Positions 8,866-17,541 of a DNA stretch of 64,000 bases are shown one piece after another (position 1 is the stretch's first letter; every line of letters starts with the position of its first letter). Position numbers and translations under genes: made by a program. The notes under the pieces were generated by a model, which ran no database searches, was not told the DNA's origin, and saw only the letters and a list, made by a program, of their open reading frames with translations. The DNA comes from Flavobacteriales bacterium UBA2104. GTDB taxonomy: Bacteria; Bacteroidota; Bacteroidia; Flavobacteriales_D; Crocinitomicaceae. Location: assembly GCA_002331485.1 (NCBI GenBank), contig DCYS01000010.1, positions 124,001 to 188,000 on the forward strand, given 5' to 3'.

Positions 8866-10067
8866 TCCTTAAAGCAGGATAGCACCATCATCTGCATACC
8901 AACTTTCAATGCCTCGTGATCAATGTCGAAACGTGAGTTATGCACTCCATGAGTTATCCCTTTTTCCTCATTTCTAACACCAATTCTAAAGAAACATGTA
9001 GGAATCTCTTGTGCGTAGAATGAAAAATCTTCTGCAGTTAGTCGAATAGGAAGCTCATGAACATTTTCACTCCCTAGCCAGTCATTTGCTCTTTCAACGA
9101 ACTTCCTTGTTAATAATGGATCATTTTCCAAAAATGGGTACCCTTTACTTATTTCGACTTTTGCTTTTGCGCCATGAGCCTGAGCAATTAGTTCAGCCTG
9201 TTTTACAATTTGATCTAAAGCTTCTGCTCTCCATTCTTCATTCATTGTTCTGAAAGTCCCCTTAATGTGTACATGCGAAGGAACCACATTGGTTGCTCCA
9301 AGTCCTTCGAAATGTCCGAAGTTGAGCACACATGGTATTTTTGGATCACATTTCCTGCTTACGATCTGTTGAAGAGAGGTAATGATCTCAGCACCAACTA
9401 ATATAGAGTCGACTGTTTCGTGAGGAGTCGCGCCATGACCGCTTTTTCCATAAATATCAATATATACTTCATCGCAAGATGCCATATATAATCCCTCTTT
9501 CGTCCCAATTTGTCCGACAGGCATATCTGGAAAAACATGGAGGGCATACATTTCTTTTACAGGAGGGTCATTCAAACAACCTGCATTGATCATCAAACTT
9601 GCTCCTCCTGGATTTTTTTCTTCACCAGGTTGGAAAATTAATTTGATAGGATCTTCCAGTTCATTTCTCAGTGAGAATAGAATCTCTGCCGCACCGAGAA
9701 GAACAGATGTGTGAACATCATGTCCACAAGCATGCATTACACCTTTATTTTTAGAAACATAAGGAACGTCATTTTCTTCTAAAATAGGCAAGGCATCGAT
9801 ATCTGCACGAAGCCCAATACAAGGAGATCCCTGTTCATGGTGATCACCTTCGATTAAAGCAATAATACCAGTATCCGCTACTCCTGTCTGATGATGAATG
9901 CCAATAGCACTTAACTGATCAGAAATATACTGCATGGTATTGTGTTCCTGATATGAAAGCTCAGGATGCATGTGCAGATGTTTCCGATACCCTACGACTT
10001 TTTCGTAGATTTCCTCGGATTTTCCTTTTATTCTAGATTTAAGATCATTATTCATTTCTGATGTCAA
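8862..10067 (-). CDS. M20 family amidohydrolase / metallopeptidase
   Basis: The 401-residue protein matches the N-acyl-amino-acid amidohydrolase (HipO/IAA-amino-acid hydrolase) group of M20 enzymes. Metal-binding motifs are HACGHDVHT at about 118-126 and FQPGEEKNPGGA in the following segment, with HGATPHE in the lid domain and RLTAEDFS near the end. Enzymes of this group hydrolyse N-acyl amino acids in the cytoplasm using two divalent metals; the substrate is not evident. It overlaps the TauE/SafE-like gene by 20 bases, so they are co-transcribed. Its stop codon shares bases with the stop of the convergent plus-strand gene. Confidence 0.9.
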   Translation of the reverse strand: MTSEMNNDLKSRIKGKSEEIYEKVVGYRKHLHMHPELSYQEHNTMQYISDQLSAIGIHHQTGVADTGIIALIEGDHHEQGSPCIGLRADIDALPILEENDVPYVSKNKGVMHACGHDVHTSVLLGAAEILFSLRNELEDPIKLIFQPGEEKNPGGASLMINAGCLNDPPVKEMYALHVFPDMPVGQIGTKEGLYMASCDEVYIDIYGKSGHGATPHETVDSILVGAEIITSLQQIVSRKCDPKIPCVLNFGHFEGLGATNVVPSHVHIKGTFRTMNEEWRAEALDQIVKQAELIAQAHGAKAKVEISKGYPFLENDPLLTRKFVERANDWLGSENVHELPIRLTAEDFSFYAQEIPTCFFRIGVRNEEKGITHGVHNSRFDIDHEALKVGMQMMVLSCFKD

Positions 10068-10449
10068 TTATTCCAGTGTAGATCATTCTAAAAGCCACAT
10101 ATGCCATTATGAAACCAAATATTGTTTTCACTAAAGCTGGTGACAATTTTAATGATAATTTAGAACCAAAATATCCACCAACAACGAATGTCAAGGCAAT
10201 AATAGACCCGTAAAGTATGTTGACCTCTCCGGCTTTGTAATAATTGTAAAATGCTAAGATCCCAATTGGAGGCAACATTAAAAATAGTGATGTACCCTGA
10301 GCCATATGCTGAGAAAATCCAAAAGCATAGATCAACATCGGAACGATCAATATTCCACCGCCGACTCCTATAAATCCACTTAGAATTCCAGCAAATAATC
10401 CGATCAAAACAAGTATTACTAACGATGAGATGGACATTGTATTCTTCAT
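10048..10449 (-). CDS. half-size TauE/SafE family membrane protein
   Basis: The 133-residue protein contains about four hydrophobic segments and the TauE/SafE signature around GVGGGILIVPMLIYAFG (about 28-44), followed by AQGTSLF. Usual TauE/SafE permeases are about 250 residues and consist of two such halves; this is a single half, so it would need to dimerise. The family exports or imports anions or small organosulfur compounds such as sulfite or taurine-derived products. The substrate here is unknown. Overlap with the M20 gene suggests linked functions. Confidence 0.8.
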   Translation of the reverse strand: MKNTMSISSLVILVLIGLFAGILSGFIGVGGGILIVPMLIYAFGFSQHMAQGTSLFLMLPPIGILAFYNYYKAGEVNILYGSIIALTFVVGGYFGSKLSLKLSPALVKTIFGFIMAYVAFRMIYTGIIDIRNE

Positions 10450-10523
10450 TTTAAACTAAAGTACAATTTTGACAGGATATTTTGGGCGTAAAAAATTAAA
10501 AGTTCAATTCGTATCAATCTGAT

Positions 10524-10554
10524 CTGCCACACCAAGACGTTTTACCTATTTTTG
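10524..10554 (+). promoter_or_regulatory. candidate promoter for the MBL-fold gene
   Basis: TATTTTTG at 10547-10554 is a full match to the Bacteroidota -7 consensus TAnnTTTG. CTG at 10524-10526 lies 20 bases upstream as a weak -33 element. The ATG is 25 bases downstream of the -7 element. Confidence 0.5.
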
Positions 10555-10579
10555 TGTTTCAAATGAAATAATTGCTGAT

Positions 10580-11218
10580 ATGAATATTGAGAAGTTTACA
10601 TTCAATCCTTTGCAGGAAAACACTTTTATCTTATCGGACGAGGACAAGAACTGTGTTATTGTTGATCCAGGTTGTTATTTTCAGGAGGAGAAAGAATTCT
10701 TGAAAAATCATATCGAGAAGGAAGGATTGAAAGTTGTAGCGCTTTTAAATACTCATGCGCATTTAGATCATATAATGGGTAACGCGTTTGTAAAACGCAC
10801 ATACGATGTCGATTTGTATCTCCACAAGGAAGATGTCATTACCTTGAATATGGGAGACCAGAGTGCCCAGGTTTATGGCTTGGATCTTTTTGAAACCTCA
10901 CCACAACCAGATCATTTTCTTGCAGAAGGAGATCGACTTGAGTTTGGTGGAATTAAATTAGATGTAATTTTTGGACCAGGTCATGCTCCCGGACATGTTG
11001 CTTTCTATAACGCAGAAGAAAAAATATTGATCAATGGAGATATTTTGTTTAAAGGCAGTTATGGAAGAGTTGATTTACCTGGCGGTGATTTTCAAACGTT
11101 GAAAAACTCAATTCAGAATAAACTATTCAAGCTACCAGAAGATGTTGTGGTATATACAGGTCATGGCCCGGAAACTATGATCGGAGTAGAGAAGATCTCT
11201 AATCCTATTAACTGGTAA
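10580..11218 (+). CDS. MBL-fold hydrolase, glyoxalase II-like
   Basis: The 212-residue protein has the metallo-beta-lactamase fold with the metal motif NTHAHLDHIMGN (about 59-70), GPGHAPGHVAFY (about 134-145), an Asp in INGDILFKGSYGR, and TGHGPET near the end. Size and motifs fit the short glyoxalase II/hydroxyacylglutathione hydrolase-like group common in Bacteroidota. Such enzymes hydrolyse thioesters with two metal ions, but the group is broad and the substrate cannot be read from sequence. It ends 4 bases from the end of the convergent gene. Confidence 0.88.
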   Translation: MNIEKFTFNPLQENTFILSDEDKNCVIVDPGCYFQEEKEFLKNHIEKEGLKVVALLNTHAHLDHIMGNAFVKRTYDVDLYLHKEDVITLNMGDQSAQVYGLDLFETSPQPDHFLAEGDRLEFGGIKLDVIFGPGHAPGHVAFYNAEEKILINGDILFKGSYGRVDLPGGDFQTLKNSIQNKLFKLPEDVVVYTGHGPETMIGVEKISNPINW

Positions 11219-11222
11219 CGCA

Positions 11223-12779
11223 TTAAGCAGTCTGTGAAATGTAAAAGTTTCGTTTGACTGTTTGGAACTTTTTCTTTTTGATCTTAGCGATCAGCCAGCT
11301 TCTAAAGTCGAAATACTCGAAAGCAACTGATTGATAAGGATCCTTAGCAACTTCATCCAATTCATCTGCAACCTCTTGTAATAGTTGTTCAACTTTGAAT
11401 GGGTCTTTTGTGTTGATCACCTTTCTCAATTTTTTCAAGAATAGTGTTTCAAATGAATAATTACGATGCATTTTCTGTAAGAACCGCAGTGTGCTTTTAA
11501 GCGCATATGGCAGATAGTCTTCATTGTTGAGTTCAAAGTGGATGATCAAACCAACGATATGAGCAAATGCAACGATATCTTCATTCTCATCCAGTTCTGA
11601 ATCATTGAGGATTGCGTTGATCCACTTTAAACTGCTACTGTAGGACTCTATTCCAAAGAATGCTATGGCTAAGTTGAACGATAAATAAGCTCTTCTGGAT
11701 GGAGTAATTCCAGACTTAAACTGATTGAATCCTTGAATGATATCATCTTCAAGTTTAACTGCCTTTTCAAATTCGGCCTGATGAATATAAACCATAAGGT
11801 TAGTACTCTTAATACTTGAGAACAATTTGATATCCAGGTCTTCATTCGAGTTGATCTTGTATTTCTCCTTGAATGTGTTTAATTCTCCCAAAAGCCCGTA
11901 TATCTTCTTTGTATTTCCTTCAGCTAATTCAAGATGGATTGTGTTTGTAAGAACGGAAAGGTACTTCTCAGGAGCATCTTTGATCTTTTTCGTTTGTTCC
12001 TGGAAAAGATGTAGATTCTTATGTAGAAATGATAAACTCTCAGCATAGTCAAGTGTGGCATAATAATATGCGCTCAGAAAATGATTTTCTAAATATTTAA
12101 TCTCGAAGCTTTTAGATGATGGTTCCTGGAGATCCTGATATTGATTCATTAAGTCCTTAAACTCATTCATATCCTTTGCGCATCTTGATTTACCTGATTG
12201 ATGCATTTTTGAGAACAACTTACTTTTTAATGACCATAAGTTATTTTTATAACGTTGAGTAATAATGAGATCCTCCATTTTTGAATCTCTCTCGTCAAGA
12301 TCACTATCAAGTATCCTGTTATATCCTAAAGTTTCGATGATCTGGTTCAGTTGCTCTTCAATTTTGATCTGCAATGAAAATTTCGCATGCTTTTGTGCTA
12401 ATCTATTTGCACTTTTCAATTGACGTTCAGCGTGATCATATAATCCTTTTTGATAAAGAATCTCAGCGCCATGTATCAATTTGTAAATACTTGCTTCAGT
12501 TGAATTTGAACTATGATAGCTGTCAAGTGCTTTCATTATTTGATCGTAGAGTCGATTCTTAGTTATAGAAAACTTATTGAGAAAACTCTCGCCATCGAAA
12601 TGTTCGAACAACTCAGCCTCGTCAAACCTATCCTGTTGGTCTATAAAATCGAATAGGTCTACATACTTATTCTTATCTCCAATCGTATGTCTGGAAGCGT
12701 GTATCTTGAAATAACGCTTTTCACTTTTAGACATGTTATGTATTAACTCGAATAATGCTGGTGACGCTGTTTTTGACAT
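11223..12779 (-). CDS. large helical protein, TPR-like, unknown function
   Basis: The 518-residue protein has no signal peptide or membrane segment and is almost entirely alpha-helical. Helix pairs with spaced aromatic and Ala residues suggest TPR-like repeats (for example ILYQKGLYDHAERQLKSANR at about 107-126). The conserved-looking N-terminus contains MSKSEKRYFK. Similar long helical proteins of about 500 residues occur in Bacteroidota; I recognise no enzyme motif. It is likely a cytoplasmic scaffold or regulator. Monocistronic by position. Confidence 0.7.
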   Translation of the reverse strand: MSKTASPALFELIHNMSKSEKRYFKIHASRHTIGDKNKYVDLFDFIDQQDRFDEAELFEHFDGESFLNKFSITKNRLYDQIMKALDSYHSSNSTEASIYKLIHGAEILYQKGLYDHAERQLKSANRLAQKHAKFSLQIKIEEQLNQIIETLGYNRILDSDLDERDSKMEDLIITQRYKNNLWSLKSKLFSKMHQSGKSRCAKDMNEFKDLMNQYQDLQEPSSKSFEIKYLENHFLSAYYYATLDYAESLSFLHKNLHLFQEQTKKIKDAPEKYLSVLTNTIHLELAEGNTKKIYGLLGELNTFKEKYKINSNEDLDIKLFSSIKSTNLMVYIHQAEFEKAVKLEDDIIQGFNQFKSGITPSRRAYLSFNLAIAFFGIESYSSSLKWINAILNDSELDENEDIVAFAHIVGLIIHFELNNEDYLPYALKSTLRFLQKMHRNYSFETLFLKKLRKVINTKDPFKVEQLLQEVADELDEVAKDPYQSVAFEYFDFRSWLIAKIKKKKFQTVKRNFYISQTA

Positions 12780-12891
12780 AGTGTTTGATTTAGCTTTATA
12801 TCATGAAGTTAAGCATTCACAACACTATTTTTTTTGGAATAGAGCGAACGGTCAATTGTATTGATTGAACTGTATACTTTAAAAATTGGGC

Positions 12892-12920
12892 AAAAAAAAA
12901 AGCTGCTCTATTGAGCAGCT
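12892..12920 (-). terminator. intrinsic terminator after the small lipoprotein gene
   Basis: On the minus strand a perfect 8-bp stem (AGCTGCTC/GAGCAGCT at 12901-12908 and 12913-12920, 4-base loop) is followed by about ten T residues (A run at 12892-12901 on the plus strand). It lies 20 bases after the stop of the gene at 12941 and would end the LytTR/sensor/lipoprotein transcript. Confidence 0.9.
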
Positions 12921-12940
12921 CTCTAAATATTATAGTTGAA

Positions 12941-13165
12941 TTATCTTCTCCTTTGTTGATCCTCATCTTCATCGTGATTTGGATCTGTAATACCTCCTTG
13001 GTCATCACCATCGCGAATAAATTCATCATCTTCAGAATTTCTTCCTTTCTCAGAATTTTCAATACGATCTTCATCACAAGAGTGTGGATTTAGTTCAATC
13101 TTGTGACAACCTACAAACCCCATTGACAGGGCCAGTATTACCAATATGTACAAACGTTTTTTCAT
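12941..13165 (-). CDS. small acidic lipoprotein
   Basis: The chosen start is the ATG at 13165 (MKKRLYILV), which gives a normal lipoprotein signal ending in GFVGC; in-frame start codons further upstream add residues with no signal-peptide character. The mature protein is about 55 residues, rich in Asp and Glu, and ends in a basic QQRRR. It follows the sensor kinase gene with a gap of about 43 bases and is closed by a strong terminator, so it belongs to that operon. It may be an envelope accessory to the sensor, but no family is recognised. Confidence 0.65.
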   Translation of the reverse strand: MKKRLYILVILALSMGFVGCHKIELNPHSCDEDRIENSEKGRNSEDDEFIRDGDDQGGITDPNHDEDEDQQRRR

Positions 13166-13208
13166 AATTGTACGCATTATTACTATCAAATATACAATAT
13201 TGTTCCCT

Positions 13209-16124
13209 TTAATCCAAATATTGCTTCACTAATTTGAATATAACGATCGTTCCATTGATTGAACTGTCATTTTCATTGATTTGGTGGGGACCGATCATTT
13301 CAATCGATTTTGCTGATATTTTTTGAAGGAGCTCGATTCTTCCTTTAGTGATCAGCATACCTTGCGATTCGTGATCTCCTTTTTCTGATTTTTTCTTTAC
13401 AGAGTGTTCAATCCCAACGCCATTATCCTCAATTTCAATTCGAATATGATCCATATGATCAGCAACATTGATCTTTATTACACCTTTTCGATCCTTAAGA
13501 GGTAAGATCCCATGTATAATACTGTTTTCGACGAATGGTTGTAAGAACATTGCGGGTACTTTCAACATTTCAATTTCAACGTGTGGATCAATAATGATAT
13601 CATAGGTGAATTTATCTTTAAATCGCATGGATTCAAGATCAAGATATAGCTTGAGACGCTCTATTTCATCACCCAAAGCGACCATACCATCCTTTCTATG
13701 AGAACTGTCCAGATTCTTACGGATAAGTTTGGCAAATCTTGACAGGTATTTATTAGCCGATTTTTTATCTGATGAATTGATGTAGTATTGGATGGAATTT
13801 AGAGAATTAAAAATGAAGTGACGGTTCATACTTGCATTCAGAGATTGTTGTTCGAGCTTTGATAGTTTGTTCTCAAATTCCAGTTTCATGCGATAGTTTT
13901 TTCGAGCAAGTCTTATTACACGAATTCTGTCAATTATGAATAATAGGATCACAATTAGTATCACACAAAGTGAATAAAACCACCATGTGCGATAGAATGG
14001 AGGTAGGACTCGGAAGTTGGTAGTCCACTCTTCAGAAAACATACCCAAACCGTTTTGAACTCTGAATTTCAAAGTGAAATCACCAGGAGGGAGATTGGTA
14101 AAATTGATATCCGAATTTTGCATGAGAGGAGACCATTCCTCCGAAAACCCTTCAAGATAATATTGATATCGTAAGGCATTAGGATTGCTTAAAAATATTC
14201 CGTCAAATTCAAATTCTATATTACTATTCTTATAAGGTATAGATAACTGATTTGAACTTGTATTAGACTCTTCTAAAGGGTTTGAAGCATTTATAGGCTT
14301 GAAGTTAACCTTGATTTCAGTGAGTTTAAGTTGAGGCGGTGTTTTCGTGAAAAGTGAGTGACGATGATCAAAATTCATTCTCATCAGTCCGGATGCAGTT
14401 CCAAACCATAGCTCGCTATCCTCTTCGATATAATAACTGGAGTTCAGGTTAGTTTCCAGATCGATCAATCCGCTGTTGATATCGTAATGATATTTTTGAT
14501 CATTAGATAAATCTAATTCAAATAGTCCATTGTTGGTTCCAACAAATAGGGCTCCATCAATAAGATCCATGAAAGTCACGTAGTCGTTTCTTTCTACGTT
14601 TTCCAGTATCTTTCGCTGAAGTTGACCGTTCTTTTCGAAAAACAATCCGTTCTCTGTACCGATCCAGAGCTTTTTATCGCTGTCAAGTTCGACACAGTTT
14701 ATACTTGCGTCAAATTGATGCATTAATTTTAGTTCTCCATCAGTAAGCAAATAGGCTCCTGTTTGAGAAGCAAGAAAAATAGTGTCTTCTATAAAGGCAA
14801 AGTCTCTAACATTTTGAAGCTTTTTATCGGGAGAAACGAGCGTTTGTATGATTCCATTTTCCAAGTTTAAAATATTCACACCTTCTGATGTGCCAATGAT
14901 AAAGGTTGAATCTCTATAGTGCTTAACACCTCTGATACGATTGGAACTTAATCCATCTTCTATATAATAACTTTTCCATTTACCTTTAGCAAAAACATGA
15001 AGTCCCAAGTTACTACCGAAAACAACACAACTGCCTATCTTATCTATGCTCCATACGCTACTTTTGATGTAATCAATAGATTCAGTGTTTCCATTGGTTA
15101 CTTTGAAAACACCTTTATCGAACGTCGAAAACCAATAATTCTTTTGTGAATCTTTAACCATGGATATGATGATATCACTTGGAAACAGATCACCTTTATT
15201 ATAATGCGTGAAAACTTCCCCAGTGAACCTCACTATACCTTTTCCGCCAGTCCCAAACCAGATGTTTTTCTCTCTGTCCTGAAATATGGTATTGATATCA
15301 TTTATGGGAAGGCCGTTATTTTCCGAAAGTTCAACAATTCTATCTTTTTCTTTAAATACAACACCGTTTCTCGAGTTTAACCATGTTCTATTTCGATTGT
15401 CCACAAATACGGATCTGAAAGGGTCTTGAATTCTGTCTACAATCGTGTCAAACCTATTTTTCGAATTGAGCCTCATCATAAGTCCGTTGTACGCTGTAGC
15501 AAAAAGATCTCCATTATGAGATAATACTGAAGAGAATGAGGTTTTTTCTGATATCTTGATTCTTTCGAAATGAGAATTGTTGGTTGACTTCACAATACCA
15601 TTTCTTGTCGCAAGAACGAGTTGATCATTGTGAACGATTATGTTCCTGATTCGCTCGGGACTACTGGTTACAGGTAGCAGTTCTTCTTGTTTAGGATCAA
15701 AAATGAACATTCCAGAGCCATTTGTTCCAACATAGATCTTTCCCTTAAAAGTTAGTATCGCAGTTACATTGGCTGGCGATATTCCTGATGGATAAGTAGC
15801 GACACAAAAACTATCTTTAGAGCAGGCATAGGATATTCCTTTGTCATGTCCTACATATAATTTTTCATTAATATAACTGAGATGAACAATTCGGTTATTC
15901 AGTAGTCCGTCGGACTTTGCATAGTTTGTGAAATTCTTTCCATCAAACTTTGATAAACCACCCAAAGTAGCTATCCATAGATAACCATTTTTATCCTGAG
16001 TGATAGAGTTAACCTGGGACTGAGGTAATCCTTCACTCGTGCTGTATGCAACAAAGGAATATTTTTGAGCAGAAGCACAGATCGAAAAAGAAAATAGAGT
16101 GAAGAGAAAAAGTACTCTTATCAT
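13209..16124 (-). CDS. LytS-type sensor kinase with extracellular two-component propeller
   Basis: The 971-residue protein begins with a signal peptide (about 1-19, ending ASAQ). Two-component-regulator propeller repeats follow to about residue 600, then a Y_Y_Y domain (about 630-705), a membrane helix (about 715-735, rich in Ile/Leu/Val), and a cytoplasmic His_kinase domain whose phosphoacceptor motif reads MNRHFIFNSLNSIQ. An HATPase_c end contains VENSIIHG and DNGVGIE. It senses an extracellular ligand and phosphorylates a LytTR regulator; its gene overlaps that of the upstream regulator by 4 bases. LytS relatives usually read NPHF, so NRHF is a mild variation. Confidence 0.92.
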   Translation of the reverse strand: MIRVLFLFTLFSFSICASAQKYSFVAYSTSEGLPQSQVNSITQDKNGYLWIATLGGLSKFDGKNFTNYAKSDGLLNNRIVHLSYINEKLYVGHDKGISYACSKDSFCVATYPSGISPANVTAILTFKGKIYVGTNGSGMFIFDPKQEELLPVTSSPERIRNIIVHNDQLVLATRNGIVKSTNNSHFERIKISEKTSFSSVLSHNGDLFATAYNGLMMRLNSKNRFDTIVDRIQDPFRSVFVDNRNRTWLNSRNGVVFKEKDRIVELSENNGLPINDINTIFQDREKNIWFGTGGKGIVRFTGEVFTHYNKGDLFPSDIIISMVKDSQKNYWFSTFDKGVFKVTNGNTESIDYIKSSVWSIDKIGSCVVFGSNLGLHVFAKGKWKSYYIEDGLSSNRIRGVKHYRDSTFIIGTSEGVNILNLENGIIQTLVSPDKKLQNVRDFAFIEDTIFLASQTGAYLLTDGELKLMHQFDASINCVELDSDKKLWIGTENGLFFEKNGQLQRKILENVERNDYVTFMDLIDGALFVGTNNGLFELDLSNDQKYHYDINSGLIDLETNLNSSYYIEEDSELWFGTASGLMRMNFDHRHSLFTKTPPQLKLTEIKVNFKPINASNPLEESNTSSNQLSIPYKNSNIEFEFDGIFLSNPNALRYQYYLEGFSEEWSPLMQNSDINFTNLPPGDFTLKFRVQNGLGMFSEEWTTNFRVLPPFYRTWWFYSLCVILIVILLFIIDRIRVIRLARKNYRMKLEFENKLSKLEQQSLNASMNRHFIFNSLNSIQYYINSSDKKSANKYLSRFAKLIRKNLDSSHRKDGMVALGDEIERLKLYLDLESMRFKDKFTYDIIIDPHVEIEMLKVPAMFLQPFVENSIIHGILPLKDRKGVIKINVADHMDHIRIEIEDNGVGIEHSVKKKSEKGDHESQGMLITKGRIELLQKISAKSIEMIGPHQINENDSSINGTIVIFKLVKQYLD

Positions 16125-16900
16125 ACCAAGCCTTTGATCGTTTTTAAGAATGCACTAACTCTGTTTCGAGCAACGGGTAACTGAGTTCCGTCTTTTAATT
16201 CAATGATATGTCCATCTTCACTAATGTACTCCTTGATACAACTCATGTTTACGATGTGCGACTTGTGTACTCGATAGAATTTTTCTTCATCAAGTATTTC
16301 CTCATAAACTTTTAATGTTCGAGTGTCTAGATATCTGGAGCCATCTTTGAAGTGGATCATTGTACAGTTTCCACTTGCCTCTAAATAATTGATCGAATCT
16401 TCCTCCACGATCTTTACTCCTTTGGTATGAGAAATAGCGATCCTGTTTGTTGCTTTATTCCTAACCAATCTGTCCGCCAGGTTTTGCAACGACTTAAAGT
16501 AATCATCGTAGTTACCTGGATTATCCGTAAATGTTTCTTTTGTAGCAATTACCTTGTCAACTGCTGATCTTAGGTCTTCATCATCGATCGGTTTCAGAAG
16601 GTAATGAACAGCATTTGCCTGAAATGCACGTATCGCGTAATCTTTAAAAGCTGTAACAAAAACCACAAGAAAGTTTCTTTTTTCAATCATATCGAGCAAC
16701 TCAAATCCTTCAGCTCCACTAGGCATTCTTATATCCAGAAATACAACATCCGGACTAGAGCTTTCTATGATACTTTTTGCTTCATCTTTGTCAGAGGCTT
16801 CTCCAATAACGTCGATCTCCGGACAATAGGTTTCTAGCATCATGGTTAGGTTTTTACGTGCTAACTCTTCATCATCAACAATAACAGCTCTTAAATTCAT
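16121..16900 (-). CDS. LytTR-family response regulator
   Basis: The ATG at 16900 (MNLRAVIVDDEE) gives the receiver domain its normal start; an upstream in-frame alternative would add 14 hydrophobic residues not seen in the family. The receiver domain covers about 1-120 with acidic DDEE and the phosphorylated Asp56 in FLDIRMPSG. A LytTR DNA-binding domain follows at about 150-255 (KGVKIVEEDSINYLEASGN, FYRVHKSHIVN). It regulates transcription after phosphorylation by the adjacent sensor, whose gene starts 4 bases inside its 3' end. The target operon is not identified. Confidence 0.93.
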   Translation of the reverse strand: MNLRAVIVDDEELARKNLTMMLETYCPEIDVIGEASDKDEAKSIIESSSPDVVFLDIRMPSGAEGFELLDMIEKRNFLVVFVTAFKDYAIRAFQANAVHYLLKPIDDEDLRSAVDKVIATKETFTDNPGNYDDYFKSLQNLADRLVRNKATNRIAISHTKGVKIVEEDSINYLEASGNCTMIHFKDGSRYLDTRTLKVYEEILDEEKFYRVHKSHIVNMSCIKEYISEDGHIIELKDGTQLPVARNRVSAFLKTIKGLV

Positions 16901-17289
16901 AGGCGTGATTTTAGATAAATGTAATAAAATAAATTTGCCCACTCTTCAGATTTGATCTAATGAGTACCAATAATTTATTAGTTGAATCCATGATCTATAC
17001 ACTTTGATCAATGATAACAACATGAGACTAATCTCTCATAAAAATTAATTCTTTGTTAACGTAACTTTGATACAAACTAAAACCAATTATTATGAACACT
17101 ATTACAATCACAAAGGATGTTTGGATTTTTAATGATAACGGCAATTGATATTATGTACGCTTAGTTCTTTAGATGTGTACAACTATTATTCGGCATTGAA
17201 ATCTTCGTGTTAGGCTAAAAGTCCTTTTTCTTCCCCTGATATACCTGAATTATGGAGTAATTTTGTAATTCAGAGTTAGAGAGGAGCCA
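16901..17289. other. intergenic stretch between divergent genes
   Basis: This stretch of 389 bases lies between the LytTR gene (leftward) and the 83-residue gene (rightward). It holds a -7-like TAACTTTG at 17062-17069, an 18-codon ORF at 17092-17148 (MNTITITKDVWIFNDNGN, then TGA), a full -7 match TAATTTTG at 17258-17265 and a Shine-Dalgarno-like GAGGAG at 17281-17286. No RNA gene or repeat is visible. Confidence 0.5.
17258..17286 (+). promoter_or_regulatory. promoter -7 element and ribosome-binding site for the 83-residue gene
   Basis: TAATTTTG at 17258-17265 matches TAnnTTTG exactly. GAGGAG at 17281-17286 lies three bases before the ATG at 17290 and supports that start codon. Confidence 0.5.
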
Positions 17290-17541
17290 ATGCAAGTAGA
17301 AGCGCTAAAAATAGAGGAAGGTACACCAAAAGTTGAGTTGATCGATGGATTTCTGGAATGTGTAACCGGATGTGAAGGAGAGCACAGTTATGCTATTTCT
17401 ACCGAAAATGGGAAGATCATTTTGAAAGGTAGATTTGAGCACGGATTCCGCATTGATGTTTCAGAATTATCCAAGGGTTATTATCAGTTAACGATTTTTG
17501 ATGCCCTTAAACGAGATACGTTTGCTTTTCACATCAAATAA
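17290..17541 (+). CDS. hypothetical small protein
   Basis: The 83-residue product has no signal peptide and looks like an all-beta domain. Its end (LSKGYYQLTIFDALKRDTFAF) superficially resembles the C-terminal strands of T9SS sorting domains, but without an export signal it is more likely cytoplasmic. The start is supported by GAGGAG just upstream and a -7 element further upstream. Its last 8 bases overlap the end of the convergent hydrolase gene. Function unknown. Confidence 0.55.
   Translation: MQVEALKIEEGTPKVELIDGFLECVTGCEGEHSYAISTENGKIILKGRFEHGFRIDVSELSKGYYQLTIFDALKRDTFAFHIK

Noticed and set aside
12817..13077. Minus-strand ORF of 86 codons overlapping the small lipoprotein
   Set aside because: It is in another frame of the lipoprotein gene and runs through its terminator.
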